Assembly: GCA_032622095.1 (NCBI GenBank)
Contig: CP136068.1
Coordinates: 49,966,443 to 50,030,442 of the forward strand
Source of the DNA: Siphonodentalium dalli
Lineage: Eukaryota; Mollusca; Scaphopoda; Gadilida; Siphonodentaliidae
DNA: 64,000 nucleotides
Reading direction: 5' to 3'
Position numbers and translations under genes: made by a program
Shown: positions 31,847 through 43,949 of the stretch, in pieces
How positions within the stretch are numbered: the first letter of the stretch is position 1
How the letters are laid out: the number at the start of each line of letters is the position of its first letter
The notes under the pieces: model-generated
Seen by the model: the letters and a program-made list of their open reading frames with translations, nothing else
Told to the model about the DNA's origin: nothing
Databases searched by the model: none

Positions 31847-33692
31847 GTAAGCATTACAGTTAAATATACAGAACCACAGTAGTCCGTTGGCCAAACAATA
31901 TACTTTTTGAGTTGCTTGTTGTCCGATTCAACACGTGTCCCAAAATAGATTTTTTCAGGGAAGACAACTGTTACCCCTAAAATAAAATGATATTTTTTTC
32001 GAGTACAAGTGTCAGAGCATAAACAATTATGAGCTACTTAGAAACAATTGCGATAAATATTTTGAAATCGCGAAAAATTACTCGGATTTAAAATAAATTG
32101 TCACATATAATTGGCTATAACGTTTGAACCACATGGGCTATTGATTTGCATCATGGCTAACAAATTGCCCCAATGACATATCAAAACGATTTTAATAATG
32201 GAATGCCAAGAGTATTGTTGTGCAAATGTGATATGAACGTAAACTGAACCCCACCCCCTAAAATATAACTTTTGCAGAAAAAAACGAATTATGTGGCTCA
32301 CACTTAGCATGCCGCATGTCAAGTTGGTTTTAGAAGCATAAACTGAAACAGTGTAGAGAGTGATTAAGGGAATTATGAATAACGGCATCTGAACGTGATC
32401 TAAGATTAAAATTTGAAAAGAGAATTTTGACTCATTTCTGTAAAATTTAAAACATTTGATTAAATTTTGATAGACTATGTCATAACCTCACGAGAACACT
32501 GGTTTAGAATTAATAAGTTCATAAAACCTCATACGATCACCTTTCTGGCAACTATTTCAGATATTTTTCAATTTTTACTTGAAATTTTATGGAAAGATTA
32601 TATATACATATATTTCAGCTGAACACATATCGCTACAAAGGCTTATGAGTGAGACTTACGTTATACAGAACGGTATTTTCTCATTTGTGCCGCGCATGTC
32701 GAGACATTGATCGCAACTGAAAATAGATACGACATTGCATGCTCTCCTTATTTGACAATAAGTTTAGGATGGCATCAAAAACGGCCAACAAAATCCAAGT
32801 TTCTCACACTTTCCGTCACTAACGTGACAGTTCGTTATCTGGAGACAAGATAATTGTTAATCATGAGTTCACTGGTAACCGTTAACAAACAGAAGAACCG
32901 TACTATTTAAGCTAATGAGTAATTGATTGTCTTAAGAACTATGTATATACTCATTTATCGGGGGAATACTTGATAAAAGTCATTGTATAGACAGATTAAA
33001 ACAATCATCACTAACATGTGCCTTTTGGATCAGTTTAGACAAGTAATAACAATTTATATAATTTTTCTGAAGAAAATTGAAATTGTATGCCCAAATTACC
33101 AGCCTCCAATGTCAAGTTACCTATCTCTGATGTAAAATGTGTTCAGGTAAAATATTTTATATTAACGAAATTAGTTGTTATACAGAGGATTTTTTGTCAA
33201 TAAAGAAATGACTTTTGCAGTATATAATATTATGTTGCCAAACAGTTTTCAAGGCATGCTACTACTTCCTGTTCTATAATTTGAGTATATTTAGTCCTTA
33301 TATGTTCTCTCACTCTGCTCATCCTATGAGTTGTCAAAATTTACACTATTTCGGTTATCATAGACATGCTCACATACATGGATACATTGTTAGTCTGCGG
33401 TGAAACAAGATAATTTGTTAGATTCACGTGAATCTTTGCAACCAAAGCTCAGTAGTTACAGTAGATCGGGAGGAAGTATAATCCGTCTGGTTTGTATGAC
33501 TGAATCAGAGAGCGACCAGCCATGACTGTCAGGACATGGTACACCAGGCTGGGGAGTTAGTATTATGTGCCAATCACTGATATAGTTCGCACGAACATAT
33601 GTTAGTGTGACAATACTGTCCGCTATGTCGTTCACGGAAATGGCACATGACCTATTTTTGGTTTCAGTATGAAGAATTATCCTAGCTCCTAT

Positions 33693-33947
33693 TCATCGAG
33701 AAACATAACATTCTAGTTTTTCGACATGTACGTCGGGGGAATAAAAAAAAACTAGCTTCCGACCGAGGCGTGCTGTATTGGCTGCATGTAACAGCATACC
33801 TGTATCCGCTTCCTTGTGGTAACATACTAGCACGAGATCAGGAATTAACTCTAAGCGAACGTCGCTATTCACGGACAGTATCACGTGACATTCGACCCCA
33901 TGGCAAACATAATTCAGTGTTTCTGAAACAGCATGTAGATTCTGCAC
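33693..33947 (-). pseudogene. Transposon-derived protein fragment with EADT motif
   Basis: The minus strand encodes a stretch with VLVCYHKEADTGMLLHAANT followed by a SPDVHVEKL-like segment. This resembles the 'EEADTR..LHA...SPDTDV' region of an uncharacterised, transposon-associated protein that I have seen repeated in many invertebrate genomes. It is 84 codons, without start or end context, and lies inside the decayed TIR transposon. Family name uncertain. Confidence 0.45.
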
Positions 33948-34082
33948 TCGACCATTTGCGAAAAAAATAGAAGACTCTCAACGAGTCTTTGTTATCACCA
34001 CCTGATAAATATTTGGCATTGTCTGGAACTGTGTCATGGACACAGGATATGTGAAGCCTTGCCTGAATACCAGGATTTTATT

Positions 34083-34450
34083 CTCGAGTTGCAGGAAAAG
34101 GGTAGCATAATGACTTATTTTCTGAAAAAGAAGTTCAATATATCATACAATGCAATAACTTCAACAATCTACTATTATCGATGATGATCTACTCACATCC
34201 TGCCAAGCATTTGTATGTGCTTTATGTGACGAGCCGACATGTATTCAAATCGATGAATTACGATAAATAACACCAAATGTAGACTTCTTAATAAACACGT
34301 TTTTTGTGCAAACTATCAGACAATTATTTGACACAACAACTCGCACCCATTCTGAAATTTCATTGCCTTATAACCATATGCAGTGTGGGCTCCATATAGA
34401 GCCCTACGTTGTGTGGCATATATAACCATAGCCCTGTCTGTAGTGCACGA
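34083..34450 (+). pseudogene. Second fragment of the same transposon-derived protein
   Basis: On the plus strand, frames with stops give DDDLLTSCQAFVCALCDEPT and ..QIDELR, resembling the 'FVC.LY......VNELR' region that follows the EADT part in the presumed full-length protein. Its strand is opposite to the EADT fragment at 33693-33947, implying an internal inversion or two separate copies. Confidence 0.3.
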
Positions 34451-35599
34451 GATACATGATTATGGTATATGAAAACAGTACTAGGCATAGTGAAATGAGG
34501 TGTCCCTAAAGTACTTCCCTTTAACTATATGCCACTTTGAGTGTAAATAATGCTATCTCCTGGACGCAGAGCGGGAATAGTCAGCACCCAGATGCACATG
34601 CATAAGAACGAATCTATAACCAATGATGAAGCCAGATTCAGGCGCAATCATGATCGGCCAGTCAACTCATATTGTCCTTTTCATGACGATCTGGTTCATA
34701 CCATGGATTAACACCATGCTACTATTATAATATTCGTATTGTTAACAAATCCAAATGATTTCAGTTGACCCATACAAAATATATACCCACAAGCTGGGCA
34801 GAAACATAACAGCTAAATAGTGTCAAATTTATTCCTATAAATCATGAAGTACTGAACCTTTTGACCTTCCGGTTCGTCCCCCAGCGCTAATATATAATCA
34901 AGCCATGGGATTTCTGCTTGTCTCCCTCAAGGTTGAAATTAGGTCTGGCTAAAACGACCCAGCAACAGAAGTACCGGTATAGAAAGCATAGTTACCGTGC
35001 ATGAGATATATTGGTGCATGGTATTATACGTTATTGGTTTTCCAAGACGGCCATCGGTGGTCGCTGTGTGAGGGGCCCGGATGTCCTACGCATTGATGGC
35101 TCTTCATCGCTATCCAAATGCAGTTATGGAACTACTGCGATTTGTAATTGGTTTGATGCGAAGTGTTGTTATTTGGCCGCCGACATGTCAGGATGTACTG
35201 GTGTATGAAATGTGAGGATATCTGCATGAAATAACCGAAGTAGTGACAATTTTGACTTAACTGGCAATCCTGAGAATAAGCAGAGTTATTGGGCATTTTC
35301 GTCAATCAATTACTCATCAGAATAAATGAGTTGAGACAAGACATTAGAGTTCTTTAGTTTCTTGAGGAGCATCAGTGAATACATTTCTTAATGGACAATT
35401 CCCTTATTCCCATATGACGAACCCAGTTAAATTTGTACCGGTAAGTTTGAAAATCTTCGATGTTTATGGCCGTTTTGGACACCATCTTAAAACAATTATC
35501 AAATATGATGTGTCCGATGATGTATATATCGTCATTTGTGTCTAGTGTCACAACTTGCGCCACAAAATAAGATAATACCTCCCTGTAAAACGTGAGTAA

Positions 35600-35601
<2 letters not shown>

Positions 35602-35650
<49 letters not shown>
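35602..35650. repeat. (TA)n microsatellite
   Basis: About 24 TA units with one interruption, inside intron 1. Confidence 0.95.
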
Positions 35651-35655
<5 letters not shown>

Positions 35656-36619
35656 ATCGGCTTTGTACAAAAATTCAAATAAAAATTGAAAAAATATGAA
35701 ATAGTTGACAAAAAAGTTACCATGTGAGGTTTTCTGAATTTACAAATTTTGGACCAGTATCCTCTTGTGATTTTTCCATACCCCTATCAAAATTTATCAC
35801 AATTTTGAGAAGTTAGTAAAAATTACCATCTTTCACAATTTCCCCCCAAATTTTCGTCTTTGAACACGTTCGGACAAGGTTGTTTATAATTTTCCTTCAT
35901 CAGTATCTAAACTGTTTCATTTTTTGCCCCTAAAGCCTTTTTTTGCATGCTAAGTGTGAACTTTACAATTCATTTTTTCTGAGAAAATTATATTTTAGGG
36001 GGTGGGGTTAAGTTTATGCCCACAGCGAATTTTCACATATATATGATTGGCATTCCATCACCATATTGTTTTGCTAGCTCTTTAGGGCAATTTTTGAGAT
36101 ATGTTGCGCGTCAATAGCCCATGTGTTTCACAAGTTATAGCCAATTATATGTGACACTTGTTTTCAAAATCCAAGTAATGTTTCGCAATTTCAAAATATT
36201 TATCGCAATTTTTTTTCGAACTAGCTTATACAATGGTCCAGTGCTGTATCTCATGTTGTTTTGTGGTGATCTATAAATAATATAAACGATGTCTTGTTCA
36301 CTTTATAACCGCAGTCATTTTGTTATATGCTGACACGTGTACTCGATGAAATTTTTATTCCATTTTAGGGGTAGGAGTTGTCTTCCCTGAAAACTCAATT
36401 TTGAAGTCTGAAGCAGCGGGCAACAAGCATAATCGGATGCATCATATAATAACCTTTAATTTGATATATTAAAACCTTTGTTGGAGGGGGGGGGGGGGGG
36501 TGCAGCCAACTTCTAAATTGGAGGATTTCTGAGAATTGGCCCATGGACTACACCGCTTACATCGTTAAGCATTACTAATCAAATCTGATATAATACAAAT
36601 AAGACCATGAACTCACCAA

Positions 36620-37050
36620 GCAATATTGGCCATTTTATTTCGATGTTAGTTCGATCGAGTTAGACAACCAGGTTTTTTTTATCTGAACTGCGGCCCTTAG
36701 TGTCCTTAGTTTGTCGATTTTTTTTAGCAATTTTATGACTGTTAGTGCGATAACTCCAACAAACGATTACATTCATACTGGATGAATGGATCTTTCAGAA
36801 CAATATCTCGATCGAGTTCGAAAAACAGGCTTGTTTTTATTTGTTTTACCTGAGTTACGGCCCTTAGTTTGTTTATTTGTTTTTAGCAATTGTCTGACTT
36901 TTAGTGTGATAACTTGAACAAGCGTCAATCGATTCCATCTATATTGGGTATATTCATGGTTCTTTCACAACAATAACTTGATTGAGTTCAAAAACCAGGT
37001 TTGTCCGATTTGTTTACCAGAGTTATGGCCCGTATAGTTCTCAATTATGT
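36620..37050. repeat. ~158-bp tandem repeat, three diverged units
   Basis: Units carry TCGATCGAGTTAGACAACCA (36651), TCGATCGAGTTCGAAAAACA (36809) and TTGATTGAGTTCAAAAACCA (36968), each followed by a '..TTACGGCCCTTAG..TTTAGCAATT' phrase. The wording resembles the dispersed modular repeat at 48780-49260. It lies in intron 1, close upstream of exon 2. Confidence 0.7.
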
Positions 37051-37499
37051 TTCTTTAGTTCTTCCATTTTTTTGTGATTCACGGTCGAACAGATTCACTC
37101 TTATGGAAAAAATACTGGACCAGAGCCATCTTTGATGCGTAACACTTGTTGATATTTTATAGTGATGTGAAACACACAATTGACCTGTTCAGAACGGTAT
37201 AACAAAGAATCGTTTCAAACTAAGTTATTCCATAAATTTAATATCAAAATAGGCAGAAAACAGCATCAATGTCACAAATAAATTATATGCAGTGGCTCGA
37301 TCTTGTTGTTGGAATCATTGGCCGTCATGTTTATGTCCAGTAATGTGTCCTGAATAAAGTGCAGTAAATATTTACATTTGTGCGCATGGTTCAAACATTG
37401 TGTTCTCTGAAATTGTACAGTCCAAATCAAAATTGATTGCTACAATCTTCCAGTGGAGATGGTGTTTGGATTCTAACATATCTGTGTTATTCACTGAAG

Positions 37500-37833
37500 T
37501 TAGTGCATAATATGTCTTTAAAGGCTGACAAGATACTTCGCCAAATTGAAATGAAACAGTGTGCGGAAGAGATATGTGTAGTTAGTTTCTACCAGGACAT
37601 ACAGAACACTTATAGAACGATACTTGAATCAGCCCTCATCGGAACTAATCTGGAGAAAACTCACATCCATGAGGTTCTTATAAACGTGCATGACGATATC
37701 ATGAACCTCCCAGCATGTAAGGTCTATGTGATCTTCATCGGCTACAATCAGACACACATTATCTTGGAGAATCCAGATAAAGGATGTGGTGACTTGAGAC
37801 TGACAACTGTCAGAGCTGCAAGAAAGATTGGCG
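37500..37833 (+). CDS. Exon 2 of the predicted membrane-anchored protein
   Basis: The open frame is continuous from before the exon to the GTAAGT donor at 37834. The only acceptor in the required phase is the AG at 37498-37499, preceded by a CTAAC branch-like site about 25 bp upstream. It encodes 111 residues plus one base. Predicted pattern: strand EICVVSFYQD, helix IQNTYRTILESALIGT, a segment with HIHEVLINVHDDIMNLPA, strand KVYVIFIGYN, THIILENPDKGCGDLR, then helix TTVRAARKIG. This alternation suggests a small alpha/beta domain, perhaps Rossmann- or TIR-like, but no diagnostic motif is visible. Codon use and absence of stops over 330 bp support a real exon. Donor phase 1 matches exon 3 exactly. 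Confidence 0.7.
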
Positions 37834-38869
37834 GTAAGTTGATTTATCATCTGGTCACCTGAGCAGGCCTGACATTTAAAAAATACTAAAGAGTATGAAT
37901 ACCCTCTTCAATTTATCTAGAGATACAAATGCACTCTTAGCATTCTAAAAGCTAAAGGAATACAGTATGTCTCATGTTCCAAGGAAGAACCTGACTTTTA
38001 CAATTAATGATTTTGTTATATCTCAACCAAAGTGTGACCAACATTCACACACAGAGCAATTTGTCTGGCAATTCGCAGTTGTAGTGTCATAGAGTATGAA
38101 TGACCAATTACTTATAAAATTCACACAACCAACACAATTCACACAACCAACAGTCACTACATGCACAGTGAGTTCTCAGTAAATCGTCAAGTAGTTTTAC
38201 CGCTGACAATTAACAAAAATTAGCATTCAAATATCTGGCAAGATTGCCGCAAGAATCAAGCATGTCATATCTGGTGGTATTTATTCACTCTAATAAAATA
38301 TATTAATCCAAGATGCATATTCTGTTTTTCCAATCTATACCAATGTATCATGTCTTTGTTCTGAATCACTGACCTTTCTGCCATTTCAATTCATAATGTT
38401 GAAAATGATATTAAATGCATGTACTCTCAAAACTATATATATCCTAAAGATAAAATCAGTTCAATTGAGTATTAATTCGTCAAACGAGTGTCGTATGTGT
38501 GATATGTATGATTCAGCATCGTTTGCATATTTCAATGGGAGGTTAAATTTAGTCTTGAAAAACAAAGAGAAATTTATTATGCATTCTTTTGAGCTGCAAA
38601 CTATTGCACCCTCAACAGCATGTTAGGTGTGTAAATGATTGCACTCATGAAAATACCAGGCCTGTCTGAGTATACTTAAATTCTTGACACAACCACCCAA
38701 CTTTTTCGTATCCCTAATTGCAGGTGTTTTGGAGCCGTACCTTGGATACAGCCTGAGGAATTGCACAAAATATTGGCAAGAAAAATAACCCTGTTATTGG
38801 TTTAAATTTCTGCATGAAATGTTGTTTTTCTCCAAAATTATTCATATATTCCTTATTGATAAATTCTTA

Positions 38870-41100
38870 AACTGGATCCTGGATTCCATGCTTATGTTAA
38901 AGCCGAGGTCCAAGTGGAAGAGGTGGTGCCCTCTTTCTTATTATGTAGAAGATACATCGGTTATTCTGGAACTGAACAATCTGCTAATAAAAAGGTGCAA
39001 TACCGACAAATAACGACTTTTTCATAGTAAACGGTAGAATAGGAACCGATAGCGGAATTGGAGTATTAACATGTAAAGATGCTTCTACAGTCGACTACAT
39101 GTTATGTACACACACATCTCTGCCCCTATTGAATTTTTTTTCTGTCGAAATGTTTTCTGACCTTTTCTCCGATATCCATTGCCCCATCATTACAAGTCTT
39201 GACGTGTCCCCCCAAACTACCAAAAGCATAAATCGAGAAAAAAGTAGTTGTAAGCCCCGAATGTGGGATGCAAGTAAAACAGAAATATTTAAATGGAACT
39301 TTGACCTCCCCACCATAGCCGAAATTGAACATAAAATTGTACATTGGGCAGATGATCCTCGAGGAAATGAAATAAAATTAAACGAAACTGTGGGGGCAAT
39401 CACCATTGTACTCTTAGACTCGGCACATAAAACCTTTGCAACAAATAGTAATATTCCTTTAAGACCCGCCAGGAAGTACCATGCTAACAGCAAGCCATGG
39501 TTTAACAAAAATTGTTCAATAGTCCGTAAGGACTATAGAATGGCTGCTAGGAAGTGTAAAGTCACTGGCAGCATTATGTCCAGTAAAATAATGTGACAGA
39601 AAGCCAAGATATATAAGCGAGCACTCAGCACAGCCATTAATATACACAGAGATGCATGTTCCCATAAAATAGCACAAATGAGAAATACTGACCCAAAGAA
39701 ATTTTGGTCGAAACTAAAAGGCCATAAAATGACACAGATTCCAGACACTGTTTTAATAGCAGAAACTCCAAAAAAATTACAAAATCAACTTGATATGTTT
39801 GCAAAATACTGTAACAACTGGAAACTAACAGTTAATGTAAGCAAGACAAAGATAATGCTAATATCAAAGCGCAGTGTCCCAAAATATGCCAAATTTAATT
39901 TTAATGGCCAAAACCTAGAACCCATTAAGAAATTTAATTATCTGGGAATAATTCACACAAAGTCAGGTAACTTCTCTGAGGCCAAAAAATCCCTAGCAGA
40001 AAAAGCAACCAAAGCCATGTATGCTGTCATATCACGATCAAGAACCCACTGCTTATCACTAAAAAAATCAATTTGAACTGTTTGACTTCCAAGTCCTACC
40101 TATTCTATTATATGGGTGTGAAGTCTGGGGTTTTGACAACAATGACATCCTAGAAAATGTTCATAAAAAGTTCTGTAAGCATGTGCTAAGCCTAAAACCT
40201 TCAACTCCAGACTATATGATCTATGGTGAAACCGGTAGACACCCAATAGACATAACCATTAATATTCGACAAATTAAGTACTGGACAAAACTGATAAATA
40301 TGGGAAATACAAAAATATGTAAAATTCTTTTCAGACTAGCTGAGAAAATGGCTAATGAAACTGAACAAACACCATTTAAATGGGTCCTAAGCATTCGAAA
40401 AATATTGGCAAACCGCAACCAGTCACATATGATAGAATCAACCCATATTCCAAACAAAGAACAATTTATAAACTATGTAAAATGCAGTATCATTAGTACA
40501 TTTAGACACTCTTGGGAAAATTGTATGACACAATCTAGCAAAGGGAAAATTTACCGGATATTTACATATAGTGACATCTATTTTGAAGACTACCTGTATA
40601 TTTTAGGTCGTAGAAACCAAGTCACACTCAGTAAATTCAGAACAAGTAATCACAAACTACCCATTGAAGTTGGTAGATGGAACAACACTGACTTACGGGA
40701 CAGAAAATGCAAACTATGTAAGAGCGGTAGACTTGGAGATGAATTTCATTACCTTCTAGAGTGCGATAAATTTAGAAATATAAGAAAAAAATTCCTACCC
40801 ATTATAAGTACAAATAAAATTAACACAGAAACCATGTGCGAAATTCTAAGCACAAAAGACCCTGCACTTTTGAAAAAGTTGTGTTAATTTATTAGACTAG
40901 TCCTAAAAGAGACTGAAGATGAAAATTTGTGACCCACATGATAAATCCAGTAACAGAATAAACACGAATTAAATTAAGCTGCTGATAAATGACAACTCGA
41001 TAAGTTAATCTTGATGACACATTGAACTTAAAATGTAATATAAATTGTATTTTTATTTACCATTTGTTTTGTATCTAAAATGTTCCACCTAGATTGTGAC
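38870..41100 (+). pseudogene. LINE with deleted reverse-transcriptase core, in intron 2
   Basis: The endonuclease C-terminal part (IVNGRIGTDSGIG at about 39025; FSDIHCPI at 39165-39190) leads to a linker ending ..KKFWSKLKGHKMTQIPDT near 39745. The frame then jumps directly to VLIAETPKKLQNQLDMFAKY, which normally follows the catalytic YADD box, so the whole RT palm is missing while the frame stays open. SKTKIMLIS, a degenerate LLYG-CEVW region (40085-40150), a thumb (40183-40890) and a zinc motif CKLCKSGRLGDEFHYLLEC complete it to the stop at 40887. The 3' UTR runs to about 41100. A stop at 39594 and frameshift stops near 40075 mark decay. Confidence 0.75.
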
Positions 41101-42465
41101 CAGAATTATAACTTATAATGTACTATTGTGCAGTAACGCTCCAAGTAGTCGACTCCTTGGCCACGGCGGAGTTGTTGGTGGCTTCTCGGGATTTGGTCGG
41201 GATGTGGCTTGTTGCCGAAACACGGTCCGCCTTGGGGGGTCGATTGCTTGGACCATTGCTGTACTGGTATAACATTGACTGTATTCATTATATACATTCT
41301 GATGAAAATCCAGACTAGAAATTAGCATGGACCAGTATTCTCAGCTTTTACTGAAAAAGTTATAATTTTAATAATAACAGATCAATATTTTTTTCCCTTT
41401 TTTTGGTAGCTATGGTTGAACACAAGCTGCATCGCGAATATGCTAATGATCACTCATAGCTGGCAACAACATACACACATGCCCAGCCGATGGTTTTTTC
41501 GGGTTTCCCATTTTCGAATGTCACTTTGGCGACACGTGCAACAAAAAAAAAAACAAAAAAAATCTTTCCAAATTTAGTGCATACAAAAAGACATAAACTG
41601 ATAGCGGGATTCAGAGAACGCATATCAAGCTTGGGTAACATCACTGTAGCAATACGTAATTAAATGAAATTAAGTTTACTTTGACAAATTTCCTGACAGA
41701 AAGTACTAAACGAAATCAGGCGACATTAAAATTATGAAAGATAACTCTAAACAATAGACAATCAATGATCCGGTCAATAAATTGGCACCACATTTATCCG
41801 GCCAACTCACAACGGAGTCAACTGCAATACAATTTAAGGGAGTCAGAATGTATATAATTCATTTCTATAGACTACCATCTATAATATTGTACATATCTTT
41901 TGTATATACACTCATATCTCAATATCATGTGAAGTTTGATAAGAGAAATAAAGCATTTGATGTTCTTGATACCAAAACTTATCAAATGTATTGAAATCCA
42001 GTTTTTTCTTCTCTTAATGAAATTTAAAATTCTCTCTGCAAAAAAGATGATAAAATGTTAAATTAAAGAGTTTTCGCAAAATACTTGCAGAGAAATTCTT
42101 TGGTGGAAATGTCTTATGGGTTTTGCAAAGCATTCATCTATCACCAGATTTGTGTTATTTCTATCAGCCATTGGTCTGTCATATCAGTGGTTACTATCAA
42201 GCCTACCACTGACCATTATCTGATTTTAACATAATCAAAGTACCAAATAATCACGACAAAAAGAACCATATAACCTTACTGCGGATGGCAAGAAGTTTGA
42301 ATGGCACTATTTCCTCACAAACGGACTCTTATATAGTCGTCAATTCTGCAAAACGTTTTTGGGCATATATGCAAACTTTAAGACCATTGGCTATTCGTAA
42401 TTCTTATCAGTAGTATATCTCATTATACGAAAGGTTTCTATTTAATCTAAACTTCTTTATTACAG
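41101..42465 (+). other. Rest of intron 2
   Basis: No repeat or exon I can assign. The stretch 41140-41330 is GC-richer than its surroundings (GTTGCCGAAACACGGTCCGC) and could be the end of another retroelement. The intron ends in a good acceptor, CTTCTTTATTACAG. Confidence 0.4.
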
Positions 42466-42674
42466 GTGAAACAATGGTGATTTATATAGGTGACACGGGC
42501 TCTTCTGATATCCCCGACGAACGGTTGTACAGCCCCAGACTAGCATCCATAAATAAACATCCAGATCTGAAGATGATGGAGCAGAAGAACCAGGTGCTGT
42601 CGGCCAATAAGTCACTAAACGACTACCAAGAACAGGCCGTCGAGAAGTTCGTTCAGCGGAACATAAAGTGCTAA
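42466..42674 (+). CDS. Exon 3 (3' coding exon) of the predicted membrane-anchored protein
   Basis: The acceptor TTACAG precedes 42466. The first two bases complete a Gly codon with the last base of exon 2, giving ..KIGGETMVIYIGDTGSSDIP; the junction is in frame. The exon adds a strand (TMVIYIGD), an acidic turn and a long charged helix (..KMMEQKNQVLSANKSLNDYQ..). It ends FVQRNIKC at a TAA at 42672-42674. With exons 1 and 2 this totals 226 residues: a short membrane anchor, then a soluble domain. No known family is recognised. Because all three exons keep open frames and compatible phases over 11 kb of decayed transposons, I think it is a real, conserved host gene. Confidence 0.7.
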
Positions 42675-43131
42675 CTATCCATTAATAATCCATCCAATTG
42701 TAAGGATTTCATCATCTTTAAATATAGTATATCTCATCCGGGTCACAATTACAACAACAACGTACATTTTTTATAAAGCCAGATTTCAAGACTCGAGAAT
42801 TTTGTGAATCAAATACAGATAACACTGAATATTAGTTGTATATAAAGGCGTAATAGAGTGATTTATTTCTGCTGCAACTGGGCGTAATTCTCGGTGAAAT
42901 CTCCAAGTTAAAAATGAATTTGCTTATATTGAGGGTGATACAAGATAGAGTTCTCCCTCTTGGAACACTGAGTGTACTACACTCCAGGTACGGGCCGCGA
43001 TGATCTTCACAAGATTTTTATTTTAAAAATAGCTCCAAAAACTGTCTCGCGGATGTGATAAGAAAATTCTAATTAAAATTGATAATAATTGATAGAAGCT
43101 TTTACAGGCAGGTGACTTCGATTCATATCTA
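42675..43131. other. 3' flank of the predicted gene
   Basis: AT-rich; presumably 3' UTR and downstream flank. No AATAAA is evident in the first 300 bases, so the poly(A) site is not placed. Confidence 0.4.
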
Positions 43132-43619
43132 TTAAAGGTACTCAACCCGATAAAACTCCTCTCAATTACTATTTCAATGGCTTCGGGGGTCAAAAATATT
43201 TGATTCGAGTCGAGGAAGTCACCCATCAAAGCTCAGATTTGTTAGATATCGATTTTAGAAATCTATTATTTTTCATTATCGGGAATTCTTTCTGGCCCAG
43301 AAGATAGTCAAAAATTCGTTATTATTACCCACTTGATTATAGAGTTATCCATCCTTGTCTGTTTGAATAGAATTTTGGCGTAATATCTCGAGCAGGTTAC
43401 CAAATTGACGGCAGTTATAAGTACTCATCTCGAGAACATAAGAATTTTCAAAAATCAATATCTAATAACTCTGAGCTTTGTTTGATGGGTTCCTCGACTC
43501 GAATCAAATATTTTTTACCCCCAAAGCCAAAGAAATAGTAATATAGGACCCTCTGATCGGATTGTTGTTGTTGGAATCTGTTGAGATGGGGACCCTCTTT
43601 ACGGGTTGAGTACCTTTAA
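43132..43619. mobile_element. Fold-back TIR element, TTAA-flanked, AGGTACTCAACCCG family
   Basis: TTAA at 43132-43135 and 43616-43619 flank AGGTACTCAACCCG and its complement. Inner arms also pair: the ATTTGATTCGAGTCGAGGAA region at 43200-43220 against 43490-43510, and TAGATATCGATTTT against AAAATCAATATCTA. Length 488 bp, no coding capacity. A related fragment is at 15571-15870. Confidence 0.8.
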
Positions 43620-43740
43620 TTATACCCCCAAAATCTATAAAACTTGCAAAGAAGAGATATATCATGTTTCAGGGTGTTTGTGTGGTAACCCTTTATGCCA
43701 CAAGATGTGATGATCAGTTAAAAAACTCCAAGACTGTCAA

Positions 43741-43887
43741 CGATCCATCTCATCCCATGCATGGCGTTACTTTTCATATACGATCCATCTCACCCCATGC
43801 ATGGCGTTACGTTTCATATACATATAATAAACAACGATCCATCTCACCCCACGCATGGCGTTACGTTTCATATACATATAATGAACA
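43741..43887. repeat. Tandem repeat, three units of 40-54 bp
   Basis: Units begin CGATCCATCTCACCCCATGC and end in TTTCATATACATATAATAAA-like sequence; the first unit lacks 14 bp. Frames are open on both strands, and I regard them as repeat artefacts. Confidence 0.85.
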
Positions 43888-43949
43888 AGTTGGACCGCTA
43901 GATTACTCCGAGTCACAAAATGGTCATAACTAGCTAAATAAAGGAACTC

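Larger units (their letters stand above)
31880..36550. mobile_element. Decayed 4.7-kb TIR transposon in intron 1
   Basis: The termini TAGTCCGTTGGCCAA (31880) and the complement of TAGTCCATGGGCCAA (ending 36550) are inverted. Long inner arms also pair: 31952-32320 with about 35945-36385. Shared landmarks are GGGAAGACAACT, ACCCCTAAAAT, CACATGGGCTATTGA and ACCCCACCCCCTAAAATATA. No clear target duplication survives. The interior holds fragments of a transposon-derived protein (33693-34450) on both strands, so it was probably autonomous once and has been rearranged. Confidence 0.65.

Noticed and set aside
38396-38626. 76-codon open frame as an extra exon of the predicted gene
   Set aside because: No acceptor/donor pair in suitable phase; exons 2 and 3 join directly in frame without it.
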